64,000 nucleotides of DNA from contig JAKLFB010000007.1 in NCBI GenBank assembly GCA_022711435.1, forward strand, positions 124,001 through 188,000. Direction: 5' to 3'. Positions 18,311-25,636 of the stretch are shown piece after piece (positions within the stretch are counted from its first letter, which is position 1; each line of letters starts with the position of its first letter). The notes beneath the pieces were generated by a model. That model was not told the DNA's origin. It did no database searches and worked only from the letters and a program-made list of their open reading frames with translations. Made by a program: the position numbers and the translations under genes. The stretch is from Verrucomicrobiota bacterium. Lineage in GTDB: Bacteria > Verrucomicrobiota > Verrucomicrobiia > Limisphaerales > UBA1319.

Positions 18311-19203
18311 AGTTCGGGGCGCACATGCCGGCCGGCGGCGGGTGGTGGCGGGCGCTCGAACGCGGCTCGAGCATCGGATGCGAGGTCGTTCAGCTCTTCC
18401 TCAAGAATTGCCGGCAATGGGCCGGCCGATCCCCCCGTCCGGAGGAGATCCGGCGTTTCTCCCAAGCCCGCTCCGACGGGCGGTTCCACTGTGTGTTCGG
18501 CCATGCGGGCTACCTGATCAACCTGGCGGGGCCTTCTTCTTCGCAGCGGGACCGGTCGATCTCGTCGCTGATTGTCGAGCTCGAGCTGGCCGCCGCTCTC
18601 GAGATCCCGTTTCTCGTGCTTCATCCCGGGGCTCACCTGGGCCAGGGCGAATCCGCCGGGCTCGGCCAGGCCATTCGCGGCCTCGATGAAGCGATCCGGG
18701 CAACCTCCGGCTCGCCGGTGCGGGTGGCGCTGGAGAACACTGCGGGCCAGGGCACCTGCCTCGGCGCCCCGCTCACCCACCTGGCGGCCATCTTCGAGGG
18801 CGTCGAGTCGCCCCGCCGCCTTGGGGTTTGCCTGGACACCGCCCACTGTTTCGCCGCCGGTCATGATCTGCGCTCGCCACGAGGCTGGAGCGCTCTCCTG
18901 GACGAAATCGACCGGCGGATCGGGCTTCAACAGCTGCTGGCCCTGCACCTGAACGACTCGAGGGCGGGCCTGGGCTCGCGGGTGGACCGCCATGCCGGGA
19001 TCGGCGAAGGCAAGATCGGCGCAGCCGCCTTCCGCCACATCGTCCGGGACCCGCGGCTCCGGAACCATCCTGGATGCCTCGAGACGCCGAAGTCCGCCGA
19101 TCTCCACGAGGACGTGGTCAATCTGGCCCGGCTCCGGCGGCTGGCGCGCCCGGACGGGTCGAGCTGCCGGAGGCGACCCTCGAGCTCCGGAATCGTACGG
19201 TAG
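18307..19203 (+). CDS. nfo: Endonuclease IV (apurinic/apyrimidinic endonuclease)
   Basis: About 298 residues from a GTG at 18307-18309 that overlaps the E2 stop. The enzyme cuts DNA 5' of abasic sites using three zinc ions. The expected ligand blocks are present in order: FGHAGYL, LHPGAHLG, VALENTAGQG, LDTAHCFAAGHD, LHLNDS, DRHAGIGEG and CLETPK. The start MKFGAHMPAGGG is typical of the family (usually 275-290 residues). The last 15 or so residues extend past the family end and are Ser/Arg-rich. This tail overlaps the convergent ccsA-like gene by 86 bp. Coupling to dehydrogenase translation is probably a packing effect. Confidence 0.93.
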   Translation: MKFGAHMPAGGGWWRALERGSSIGCEVVQLFLKNCRQWAGRSPRPEEIRRFSQARSDGRFHCVFGHAGYLINLAGPSSSQRDRSISSLIVELELAAALEIPFLVLHPGAHLGQGESAGLGQAIRGLDEAIRATSGSPVRVALENTAGQGTCLGAPLTHLAAIFEGVESPRRLGVCLDTAHCFAAGHDLRSPRGWSALLDEIDRRIGLQQLLALHLNDSRAGLGSRVDRHAGIGEGKIGAAAFRHIVRDPRLRNHPGCLETPKSADLHEDVVNLARLRRLARPDGSSCRRRPSSSGIVR

Positions 19204-20827
19204 CCACCGCCACCAGCAGGAGCTCCGCCAGCACGTAGAAGGCCACCGCCAGCTCGCCCCCGGCACCGAATCCATAGCTGTGCAATCCCTTGCCCAGCAC
19301 GAAATTCACACCGTAGGCCGCCATGATGATGGATTGAAAACTAAGGATGGACGCGGCGTTGAGGGCGAAATCTCCCATCCAGCCCGTGTGGCGTCCGTGG
19401 AGCACCACCAGATAAAGCAGGATGGCGATCAGCGCCCAGGTCTCCTTCGGGTCCCACCCCCAGAACCTGCCCCACGAATCATTGGCCCACACGCCACCGA
19501 GGATGGTGCCGGCGACGAGAAAGAAGAGTCCGATCTGCATCGTGCGGTAATTGAAGCCGGTGAGCTCCTCGATGCGCTGGCGGGCGGCCGGCCTCCAAAC
19601 GTAATAGCCGATCACGATGTGCCCCAGGCCCATCGCCAGCAGAAACGCCGCGTAGCCCAGCGTGATCGTGAGGACGTGAACCGTCAGCCAGTAGTTCGAG
19701 CGCAGGACCGGCACCAGCGGCTGGATCGACGGGTTCAACACGGCGGGCAGGTTGTCAGCCAGGACCAAGGCCAGCACCGAGACCGCCGACGCCGCCATCA
19801 CAAAATACCGCGACCGATGGAGCAGCTCGAAGACCAGGGCGAGCAGGGACGCCCCGAACGCGGTGAACAGCATCACCTCGTACATGTTGGTGACCGGCGC
19901 GCGGCCTGCGATCAGGGAGCGCAGCGCGAACCCGTAGGTCTGCAAAGCCAGGCCCGCCACAAACAGGCCCAGCGCCGCCCAATACATCCCGCCGCGCCAG
20001 CCGGCGCCGCGAGCCGCCGGCGCCATGAGGATGAACGCCGCCAGGTAGGCCATCCACGCCAGCCGAAACGGGTGGACCCGCTGATACGTCAGCTCCCGCC
20101 CCAGCTCCCGGTCGGTCGGATAGGCGCCCGGCGACAGGCTGCGGCACAGCTCCCGGAACCGGCTCGCTGTGCCGGCGAGCTCGGCGTCGCTGCCGGATTT
20201 CCAGGCGTCTCCGATCGCCTTCCAGGCGGATCGGATGGCCTCGGCGTGGGCGGGATGCGCCGCCTCGGCTTCGGCCGCGGTGAGCCATGCGCCGTCGGCG
20301 TCCCCGGGCGGTGGGATCAGCCGGAGCGTGTGGCCGTGAGCGATCTCCTGGAAGAGGCCGAGCTTATCGAAAAGCGCGCTGGCCTCGGTCTCGAGCTTCG
20401 ACCAGTCAGCGCGCAGCTTCGTCTCGCGCTGTGCGGCGAGGTCGTCGACGATCTTCCGGAGCTCGGCGTTGCCGGACAGCTCGGCGAAGGCGAACCAGCG
20501 CTGGCTGGCGGGCAGGCCGAGGCGCTGCTTGAGCGGGATGTAGCCGCATCGAATCAGGCGGGCCTCCTCCCAGCTTTCCCCCCCCCACATGAGGCGGGCG
20601 ATCCATTCCATGGCCTCGATGCGGCGGCCGTCGTCGGCCCGCCAGGTCGAGCGGCCGGCCAGTTTCTGGAGCGTCTCTCGAGCGTAGGTTGCCAGCGGCT
20701 TTTTGCGGCCGCCTTCCTGGATGGCAACCGATTCCAGCGGGCGGAGATCCACGGCGCTGGCGGACATCGCCGCCAGCCCCAGGGCTCCCGCCAATACCAT
20801 GTGCAGTTTCATGCAGCGTCTTTTCAT
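19118..20827 (-). CDS. ccsA: CcsA-like cytochrome c maturation (heme handling) protein
   Basis: 569 residues. After a signal-like N-terminus comes a roughly 220-residue extracytoplasmic region, then about eight hydrophobic segments. The tryptophan-rich heme motif is WGRFWGWDPKETWALI, with the Asp at about residue 459. Conserved histidines lie in the flanking helices (for example LTVHVLTITLGY and HTGWMGD). CcsA works with ResB/CcsB to export heme and attach it to apocytochromes c (system II). The partner gene lies 16 bases upstream. The final 28 codons overlap the 3' end of nfo on the other strand. The large N-terminal domain makes it longer than minimal CcsA proteins. Confidence 0.9.
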   Translation of the reverse strand: MKRRCMKLHMVLAGALGLAAMSASAVDLRPLESVAIQEGGRKKPLATYARETLQKLAGRSTWRADDGRRIEAMEWIARLMWGGESWEEARLIRCGYIPLKQRLGLPASQRWFAFAELSGNAELRKIVDDLAAQRETKLRADWSKLETEASALFDKLGLFQEIAHGHTLRLIPPPGDADGAWLTAAEAEAAHPAHAEAIRSAWKAIGDAWKSGSDAELAGTASRFRELCRSLSPGAYPTDRELGRELTYQRVHPFRLAWMAYLAAFILMAPAARGAGWRGGMYWAALGLFVAGLALQTYGFALRSLIAGRAPVTNMYEVMLFTAFGASLLALVFELLHRSRYFVMAASAVSVLALVLADNLPAVLNPSIQPLVPVLRSNYWLTVHVLTITLGYAAFLLAMGLGHIVIGYYVWRPAARQRIEELTGFNYRTMQIGLFFLVAGTILGGVWANDSWGRFWGWDPKETWALIAILLYLVVLHGRHTGWMGDFALNAASILSFQSIIMAAYGVNFVLGKGLHSYGFGAGGELAVAFYVLAELLLVAVATVRFRSSRVASGSSTRPGAPAAGAGPD

Positions 20828-20843
20828 CGATGGCAGCAGCGCT

Positions 20844-22700
20844 TCACCGCCCGCCCGGATCCGACATCGCCAATCCAGACGCCGCCGCCGGACCGGCTTG
20901 CGTCTTCGGCCTCCCGGTTTTCTGCAGGAACATCAGCCCGATGCCCAGGACGATCAGGATGGACCCTGCGGCCTTCAGGGGCCAGCCCGGGTCGCGTGCG
21001 ACCTGAAGGATGGACCGGTCCGGCCCCCCCTCCGCCCCTTCCTGGTAGCTGGCCTGCGAGATCCGATACCCCTGGTAGGTCAGCGGATGGTTCATCCAGA
21101 CCTTGCGCTCGATGGCCTCGCCGTTGCGGTGATTCTCGACGCGCACTTCGCTTTCGAAGCTCGCCGGCATCTCGGTGCCCTCGTAACGGGGCGCGGAGAA
21201 GCTTTTCAGCGATACCGAAAAGCCCAGGGGCCGCTCCGCGGAGCCGTATCGAAGGTCATAGGTTGCCGGGCCGATCTGCACGGTGGCGGGCTCGCCCCAG
21301 CGGACCAGCGTCTCGACCGATTCGCCCTCCTGGCGGAGCCCGAGCGCCACAGCCGGCGAGGCGAAACGAGCCCCCGGCTCGACCGAGGCGGGCACGATCC
21401 GCGATTCGATTCGCGGCCGGGGGATCATGGCATCGACGGTCGCTGTTGCGGGGATGGGCCAGCCCAGATCGATGGCATCTCCCGGCTTGGCCGGGCCCGC
21501 CTTGTGCGCGGAGGGCGGCGCGCGAGACACGAAGTGAAGCTGGTCCTCGGGCCCGATCAGAAAGGTCAGGGTGTGGGCCCGGCCTGCTCGGCTCCCCGCC
21601 CCCTCGATCGGCTCGAACCGGTACACAGCCCGCACCGCGTTCTCCGCCATGCTCTCGTTCTTGTAGATGCTCATGTCCGGGAAACGGGCGAAGCTGAAGC
21701 CGACGCAGCGGCCTTCGCCCGAGGTGAGCTCGAAGAGCACCGCCGGGTTGTCAGGCTCGTCGGACACGGAGGTGGGCTCCCGCGTCTGGGTGTTCATCCG
21801 GAAATCGGCATAGTAGTCCTTGATGAGGATGCGCACCTTGCCATCGGGGGACTGGTAGGGGCGTCCGAGGTGCTGCTCGACGGGCAGCGCATAGTCCTGG
21901 CCATCGAAAGCGATCGAGAGGGTGCCCTTGCCGGCCGGGGCCGCTGCCGGGGGCGGCTGCAGCCGCCGCGCCAGCTCCTCCGGAGCGCTCACGCGCTCGA
22001 TCCGGAACCGGGCGGGGCCGAGGGCCAGCCCCTGGCGCTCGGGATCGAGCTCGACCAGCCAGTCGGACACCTCGAACGGCTGGCTGCCTTCGCCCATGGG
22101 GCTTCGGAGGGTGAACCGCACGGCCGCATTGCGGTTCGTCCCGCCCTCGCTCACCACCAGCTCCGAGCGGGTGTGAGGATGCACGGCCAGAAGCTCGATG
22201 CCGACCGGCAGGCCCCGCGCTCGCAAGCGGCGCCTCTCGCCGGCGGAGACCGGACGCCGCTCGACATCGAGCGGGACCTCGATGGCGTCCCCTGTCGCCC
22301 GGGATCGGATCAGCAGGACCTCGTGATCGAGCTTGATCGACGATTCCGGCGCCCCGCCCTCGAGCAGGCTCAGGGTGCCCTCCAATCCGAACAGCAGGCC
22401 GATGATCGAGCCCATCAGAAGCACGATGATGCCCAGATGCGTGACCGCGAAGCCCCACTGATGCCGTTTCCACGGGTATCGGGCCAGGGCGGCGCACAGC
22501 ACGTTCGCTCCCAGCGCGAAGAGCAGGGCGATGAACCACCCGCTTTGGTAAAACAGCATCTGCGCAGCTCGAGTCGATGTCCGGGACTCGTAGATCGTGG
22601 CGGCGATCAGCACCGCCGACAGGACCGCCAGAAGCGAGACCCCCAGCTTCAGCGAGCCCAGCAGTTGCAGGATCGGCCTGATCAATCGTTGGTTCCCCAT
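20844..22700 (-). CDS. resB: ResB/CcsB-like cytochrome c biogenesis protein
   Basis: About 618 residues from the ATG at 22698-22700. A GTG at 22739 overlapping the upstream stop (GTGA) is an alternative that adds 13 residues. Membrane helices include LGVSLLAVLSAVLIAATIY, WFIALLFALGANVLCAAL and GFAVTHLGIIVLLMGSIIGLL. A large periplasmic beta-rich domain follows, then a final helix before the C-terminus (GSILIVLGIGLMFL). This is the ResB layout. With the CcsA-like product it should form the heme delivery complex of system II. The operon starts with an aldose epimerase, which is functionally unrelated. Confidence 0.88.
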   Translation of the reverse strand: MGNQRLIRPILQLLGSLKLGVSLLAVLSAVLIAATIYESRTSTRAAQMLFYQSGWFIALLFALGANVLCAALARYPWKRHQWGFAVTHLGIIVLLMGSIIGLLFGLEGTLSLLEGGAPESSIKLDHEVLLIRSRATGDAIEVPLDVERRPVSAGERRRLRARGLPVGIELLAVHPHTRSELVVSEGGTNRNAAVRFTLRSPMGEGSQPFEVSDWLVELDPERQGLALGPARFRIERVSAPEELARRLQPPPAAAPAGKGTLSIAFDGQDYALPVEQHLGRPYQSPDGKVRILIKDYYADFRMNTQTREPTSVSDEPDNPAVLFELTSGEGRCVGFSFARFPDMSIYKNESMAENAVRAVYRFEPIEGAGSRAGRAHTLTFLIGPEDQLHFVSRAPPSAHKAGPAKPGDAIDLGWPIPATATVDAMIPRPRIESRIVPASVEPGARFASPAVALGLRQEGESVETLVRWGEPATVQIGPATYDLRYGSAERPLGFSVSLKSFSAPRYEGTEMPASFESEVRVENHRNGEAIERKVWMNHPLTYQGYRISQASYQEGAEGGPDRSILQVARDPGWPLKAAGSILIVLGIGLMFLQKTGRPKTQAGPAAASGLAMSDPGGR

Positions 22701-22735
22701 GACTTCAATGTTGGATCGGCTGCCGCCGCCGGGGA

Positions 22736-23887
22736 TCACTGGGCTGAGAACCGGAACACCGTTGTGCTCTGCCGGAGCTGGCCGGGGCGGACGATCGGCG
22801 AGGGGAACTCGGGCTGATTGATGGAATTGGGATAGTGCTGGGTTTCGAGGCAGACGCCCCCGTGGCGGGGATAGCGGGCGCCGGCGGTCCCGGCATTCAT
22901 GTTGAGGTGGTTGGCGGTGTAGAGCTGGACGCCGGGCTCGGTGGTGGACGCCTCGAGGATCCGGCCGGACTTGGGATCCCGCAGGCGTGCGAACAGCTCG
23001 GGTGCGGGAGGATGGGAGGCCAGGACGAAATTGTGGTCGTAGCCGCCCGGCCGCGGCTTGAGCTGTTCGATGCGCTGGCCGATGGGGGTTGGGCGGGTGA
23101 AATCGAGCGGGGTGTTCTGGACGGGCGCGATCTGGCCGGTGGGGATGAGCTGGTCGTTGGCGGGCGTGTATCGGTCAGCCGCGAGCCAGAGCTCATGGTC
23201 CAGAATGTCGCCTGCGCCGGCCAGGTTGAAATAGACGTGGTTGGTGAGATTGACGGGGGTGGGCTTGTCCGTCCGGGCGGTGTAGTCCAGGCGCAGCTCG
23301 TTGTCGTCCGTGAGCGTATAAGTGACCGTGGCGGTGAGGTTGCCGGGGTAGCCTTCCTCGCCGTCCCGGCTGAGATAGGTGAAGCGGACGGCAACGGATC
23401 CCTGGGCGGGCGGGAGGGGCTCGGCCTGCCAGAGGACCTTGGCGAATCCTTTGACGCCGCCGTGGATATGGTTGGGGCCGCTATTGGCGGCCAGCCGATA
23501 TTCGGTTCCATCGATGACGAATCGGGCGCCGGCGATCCGGTTGGCGAACCGGCCGATCACGGCGGCGGCGGCCGGGTGTCCCTGGAGATAGGCGGCCAAA
23601 GAGTCCGCGCCCAGGATGACATTGGCGAGCTGCCCGTTGCGGTCGGGAACCTGCAGCTCGGTCAGGATCGCCCCGAAGCTGGTCACGCGCGCGATCATGC
23701 CGCGGGCGTTGCGCAGCGTGAACAGCGGGACGGATGTGCCATCGGGCATGCGCCCGAACTCCCGAGTCTCGAGTCGGTTCATGGGAGCCATTGTGGGGGT
23801 GGGTGCTGGTGCGCCGTCAAGGCGGATCGATCCGGCCAAGCCGAGCAGAGCGGCAGCCAGCGGGGCCAGAAGGCGAGTCGTTTTCAT
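22736..23887 (-). CDS. Exported aldose 1-epimerase (galactose mutarotase family)
   Basis: 383 residues from the ATG at 23885-23887. The enzyme family interconverts alpha and beta anomers of aldoses. The active-site blocks are present: FANRIAGARF, a first His in PNHIHGG, a second in LTNHVYFNLAG, and the catalytic Glu in CLETQHYPN. The N-terminus (KTTRLLAPLAAALLGLAGSIRLDG) is a signal peptide, so the protein acts outside the cytoplasm, unlike classic GalM. An exported mutarotase fits a polysaccharide-degrading lifestyle. It precedes the ResB-like gene on the same strand. Confidence 0.9.
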   Translation of the reverse strand: MKTTRLLAPLAAALLGLAGSIRLDGAPAPTPTMAPMNRLETREFGRMPDGTSVPLFTLRNARGMIARVTSFGAILTELQVPDRNGQLANVILGADSLAAYLQGHPAAAAVIGRFANRIAGARFVIDGTEYRLAANSGPNHIHGGVKGFAKVLWQAEPLPPAQGSVAVRFTYLSRDGEEGYPGNLTATVTYTLTDDNELRLDYTARTDKPTPVNLTNHVYFNLAGAGDILDHELWLAADRYTPANDQLIPTGQIAPVQNTPLDFTRPTPIGQRIEQLKPRPGGYDHNFVLASHPPAPELFARLRDPKSGRILEASTTEPGVQLYTANHLNMNAGTAGARYPRHGGVCLETQHYPNSINQPEFPSPIVRPGQLRQSTTVFRFSAQ

Positions 23888-24241
23888 AGGGATTCGAAAC
23901 GAAAGGCCGATCGCGATTGCATCGCGGGGCTTCGGGCCGAGCGGTTCGGCGGCGCTTTGTGATGGCCATGGCAAGCGATCGGTCGTCGATTCTGCGGCCA
24001 CGATACCATGGGGGCGTCGGCCAAGGCAACCGGCAGGTGCCCCGGCCGCCGCGCTGGCCCACGGATAAATAGTTGCACTGGGCGGGCGGATTGGGTAGCC
24101 TGCCGCGAACGCTCGAGATGAGCCGTGCGGGTGTCGGAACAGACGGATTGTCAGTGAACATGTTGAATGGCATTCTCAGATCCTGCCAGGGCAGAATCTC
24201 CCTCGCGATCGGCTTGGGCGTCAGAAGCAAGTGATGGCAGC
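23888..24241. other. 354-bp divergent intergenic region
   Basis: This region separates the minus-strand epimerase from the plus-strand RRM gene and should carry both promoters. A possible plus-strand promoter is TTGTCA at 24148-24153 and CATTCT at 24171-24176 with a 17-base spacer, but the -10 is weak. No open frame, repeat or stable hairpin stands out. Confidence 0.4.
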
Positions 24242-24559
24242 ATGAATGAGTCGAAGCTTTTTATCGGTAACCTTTCCTACCAGACCAGGGAGAACGATCT
24301 CCGGGATTATTTTTCTCAGGCGGGGGAAATCGTCGCGGTCAACCTGATGCTCGATAAATTCACCGGGAAATCGAGGGGGTTTGCGTTTGTGGAATTCGCC
24401 AGCAAGGAGGACGCTGCGAAGGCAGTCGAGATGTTCCACTCGAAAGATTTCCAGGGCCGGCCGCTAACGGTGAACGTTGCGCGCCCCCGGGAGGAGCGCC
24501 CGCCCTCGCGCAGCGGCGGCTATCGCGGCGGCTACGCATCCGATGCCACGGAAGCCTGA
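24242..24559 (+). CDS. Small RRM RNA-binding protein
   Basis: 105 residues from the ATG at 24242. It has a single RNA-recognition motif: RNP-2 is LFIGNL (residues 6-11) and RNP-1 is KSRGFAFVEF in the middle. An Arg/Gly-rich tail follows (EERPPSRSGGYRGGY). Bacterial proteins of this type bind single-stranded RNA and are often induced by cold or stress, as in cyanobacteria and verrucomicrobia. The gene appears to be monocistronic. The upstream start in the same frame lacks domain support, so the shorter start is chosen. Confidence 0.93.
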   Translation: MNESKLFIGNLSYQTRENDLRDYFSQAGEIVAVNLMLDKFTGKSRGFAFVEFASKEDAAKAVEMFHSKDFQGRPLTVNVARPREERPPSRSGGYRGGYASDATEA

Positions 24560-24638
24560 GTCCCCGGCTTCCGCCGATACCGGCCGGCGAGCGGCTCATC
24601 CGCGCGGATCCGCGCGGCCGTTCGCTGGCCAAAACCAT

Positions 24639-24667
24639 TTGACAGTCACCCGCCCGCCTTTTAGCGT
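24639..24667 (+). promoter_or_regulatory. Candidate sigma-70 promoter placed at the start codon
   Basis: A perfect TTGACA (24639-24644), a 17-base spacer and TAGCGT (24662-24667). Eight bases separate the -10 from a GTG at 24676, and 14 separate it from the ATG at 24682. Transcription would begin at or near the GTG, giving a leaderless or very short-leader message. The -10 is only partly consensus. Confidence 0.45.
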
Positions 24668-24675
24668 GAACCGGA

Positions 24676-25110
24676 GTGTTTATGTCTGAGACCTTGCCGA
24701 CCAGTCCGTCCGGTTCGGTGCCGCCGAAGCCTCCCGAGCCGGCCAAGGTGCAGCCGAAGAAGGAAACGGTGCGCATCAATTTGCCGCCGAAGCCGATGGC
24801 GGCTCCGACGGTCAAGCTACCGTCGCCGTCCGCCGCTCCTGCGGCGGCAGCGGCTCCGGCAACGGCGCCTGCCGCCGCACCGCCGGGGGCGGGTGTTGCG
24901 CCGCCTGCTGCTGCGGTTCCTGTGTCTGCCGCGCCTTCTGCTGCCCCGTCGGCGCCTCGGGCTCCGACCGGCGCCGCGGCGCCGCGGGCGCCGAGCGCTG
25001 CAGCGCCTCGGGCGGCCGCGCCGTCCGCGATCAGCGCCGTGGATACCGCTCTGGCGGCCGTCGTCGCCGTCATCAGCATTGTCGTGCTGGTGCGCGTTTT
25101 GCTCCTGTAG
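24676..25110 (+). CDS. Ala/Pro-rich tail-anchored membrane protein
   Basis: 144 residues from the GTG at 24676, or 142 from the ATG at 24682. The N-terminal half is Pro/Lys-rich with KKETVRINLPPKP, and the middle is an Ala/Pro low-complexity spacer of about 75 residues. The C-terminus is one hydrophobic helix (LAAVVAVISIVVLVRVLLL), suggesting tail anchoring with the rest in the cytoplasm. From memory, small proteins with this KKETVRINLPPKP pattern recur in verrucomicrobial genomes, but I know of no function. It precedes thioredoxin by 63 bases. A strong TTGACA lies just upstream. Confidence 0.7.
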   Translation: MFMSETLPTSPSGSVPPKPPEPAKVQPKKETVRINLPPKPMAAPTVKLPSPSAAPAAAAAPATAPAAAPPGAGVAPPAAAVPVSAAPSAAPSAPRAPTGAAAPRAPSAAAPRAAAPSAISAVDTALAAVVAVISIVVLVRVLLL

Positions 25111-25173
25111 CTGCCCAGGGAGTGGCCAGGGTTCGCTTTGCCCATCCGTACCCAGCCGGTTGGTCTATCGCCT

Positions 25174-25509
25174 ATGTCCGGATCGAATTTGGTGACATTG
25201 AACGAGGCTAATTTTGCCGAGGAAGTCCTGGAATCCATGCTGCCGGTAATGGTGGATTTCTGGGCTGACTGGTGCGGCCCCTGCAAAATGATCACGCCGA
25301 TCATCGAGGAGCTGGCAGGCGATTACGACGGACGGATTCGATTCGGCAAGGTCAACGTGGACGACCAGCAGGCGCTGGCCAACCACCACGGCATCCGGGC
25401 CGTGCCGACCCTCCTCATCTTCAAAGACGGCACCGTGGTCGAGCAGATCGTTGGCCTCCGCAGCAAACGAGATATCAAGGCGAACCTCGACAAGTACATC
25501 GCCGACTGA
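25174..25509 (+). CDS. trxA: Thioredoxin
   Basis: 111 residues from the ATG at 25174. The active site WCGPC lies in VDFWADWCGPCKM and the cis-proline in AVPTLLIFKDG. There is no signal peptide, so this is a cytoplasmic disulfide reductant. Length and motifs are those of classical thioredoxin 1. An upstream in-frame ATG would add 12 residues not found in the family. Neighbours suggest no special pathway. Confidence 0.96.
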   Translation: MSGSNLVTLNEANFAEEVLESMLPVMVDFWADWCGPCKMITPIIEELAGDYDGRIRFGKVNVDDQQALANHHGIRAVPTLLIFKDGTVVEQIVGLRSKRDIKANLDKYIAD

Positions 25510-25636
25510 CCGGGATGCGGTTTCGGCTTTCGGACTGCGGAGAACCGGATGGGGGCGCGGCTCTCGGGCTCGCCCGGGGCGAGGGGCCCTGGCGCCGCCG
25601 ATCGCGAGAGCTGGCTCCCTGAACCTTGGACTGCCT

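Noticed and set aside
24601..24616. CGCGCGGATCCGCGCG palindrome as a terminator for the RRM gene
   Set aside because: A stable stem is possible but there is no loop or U-tract. GC-rich palindromes of this size occur by chance in this composition.
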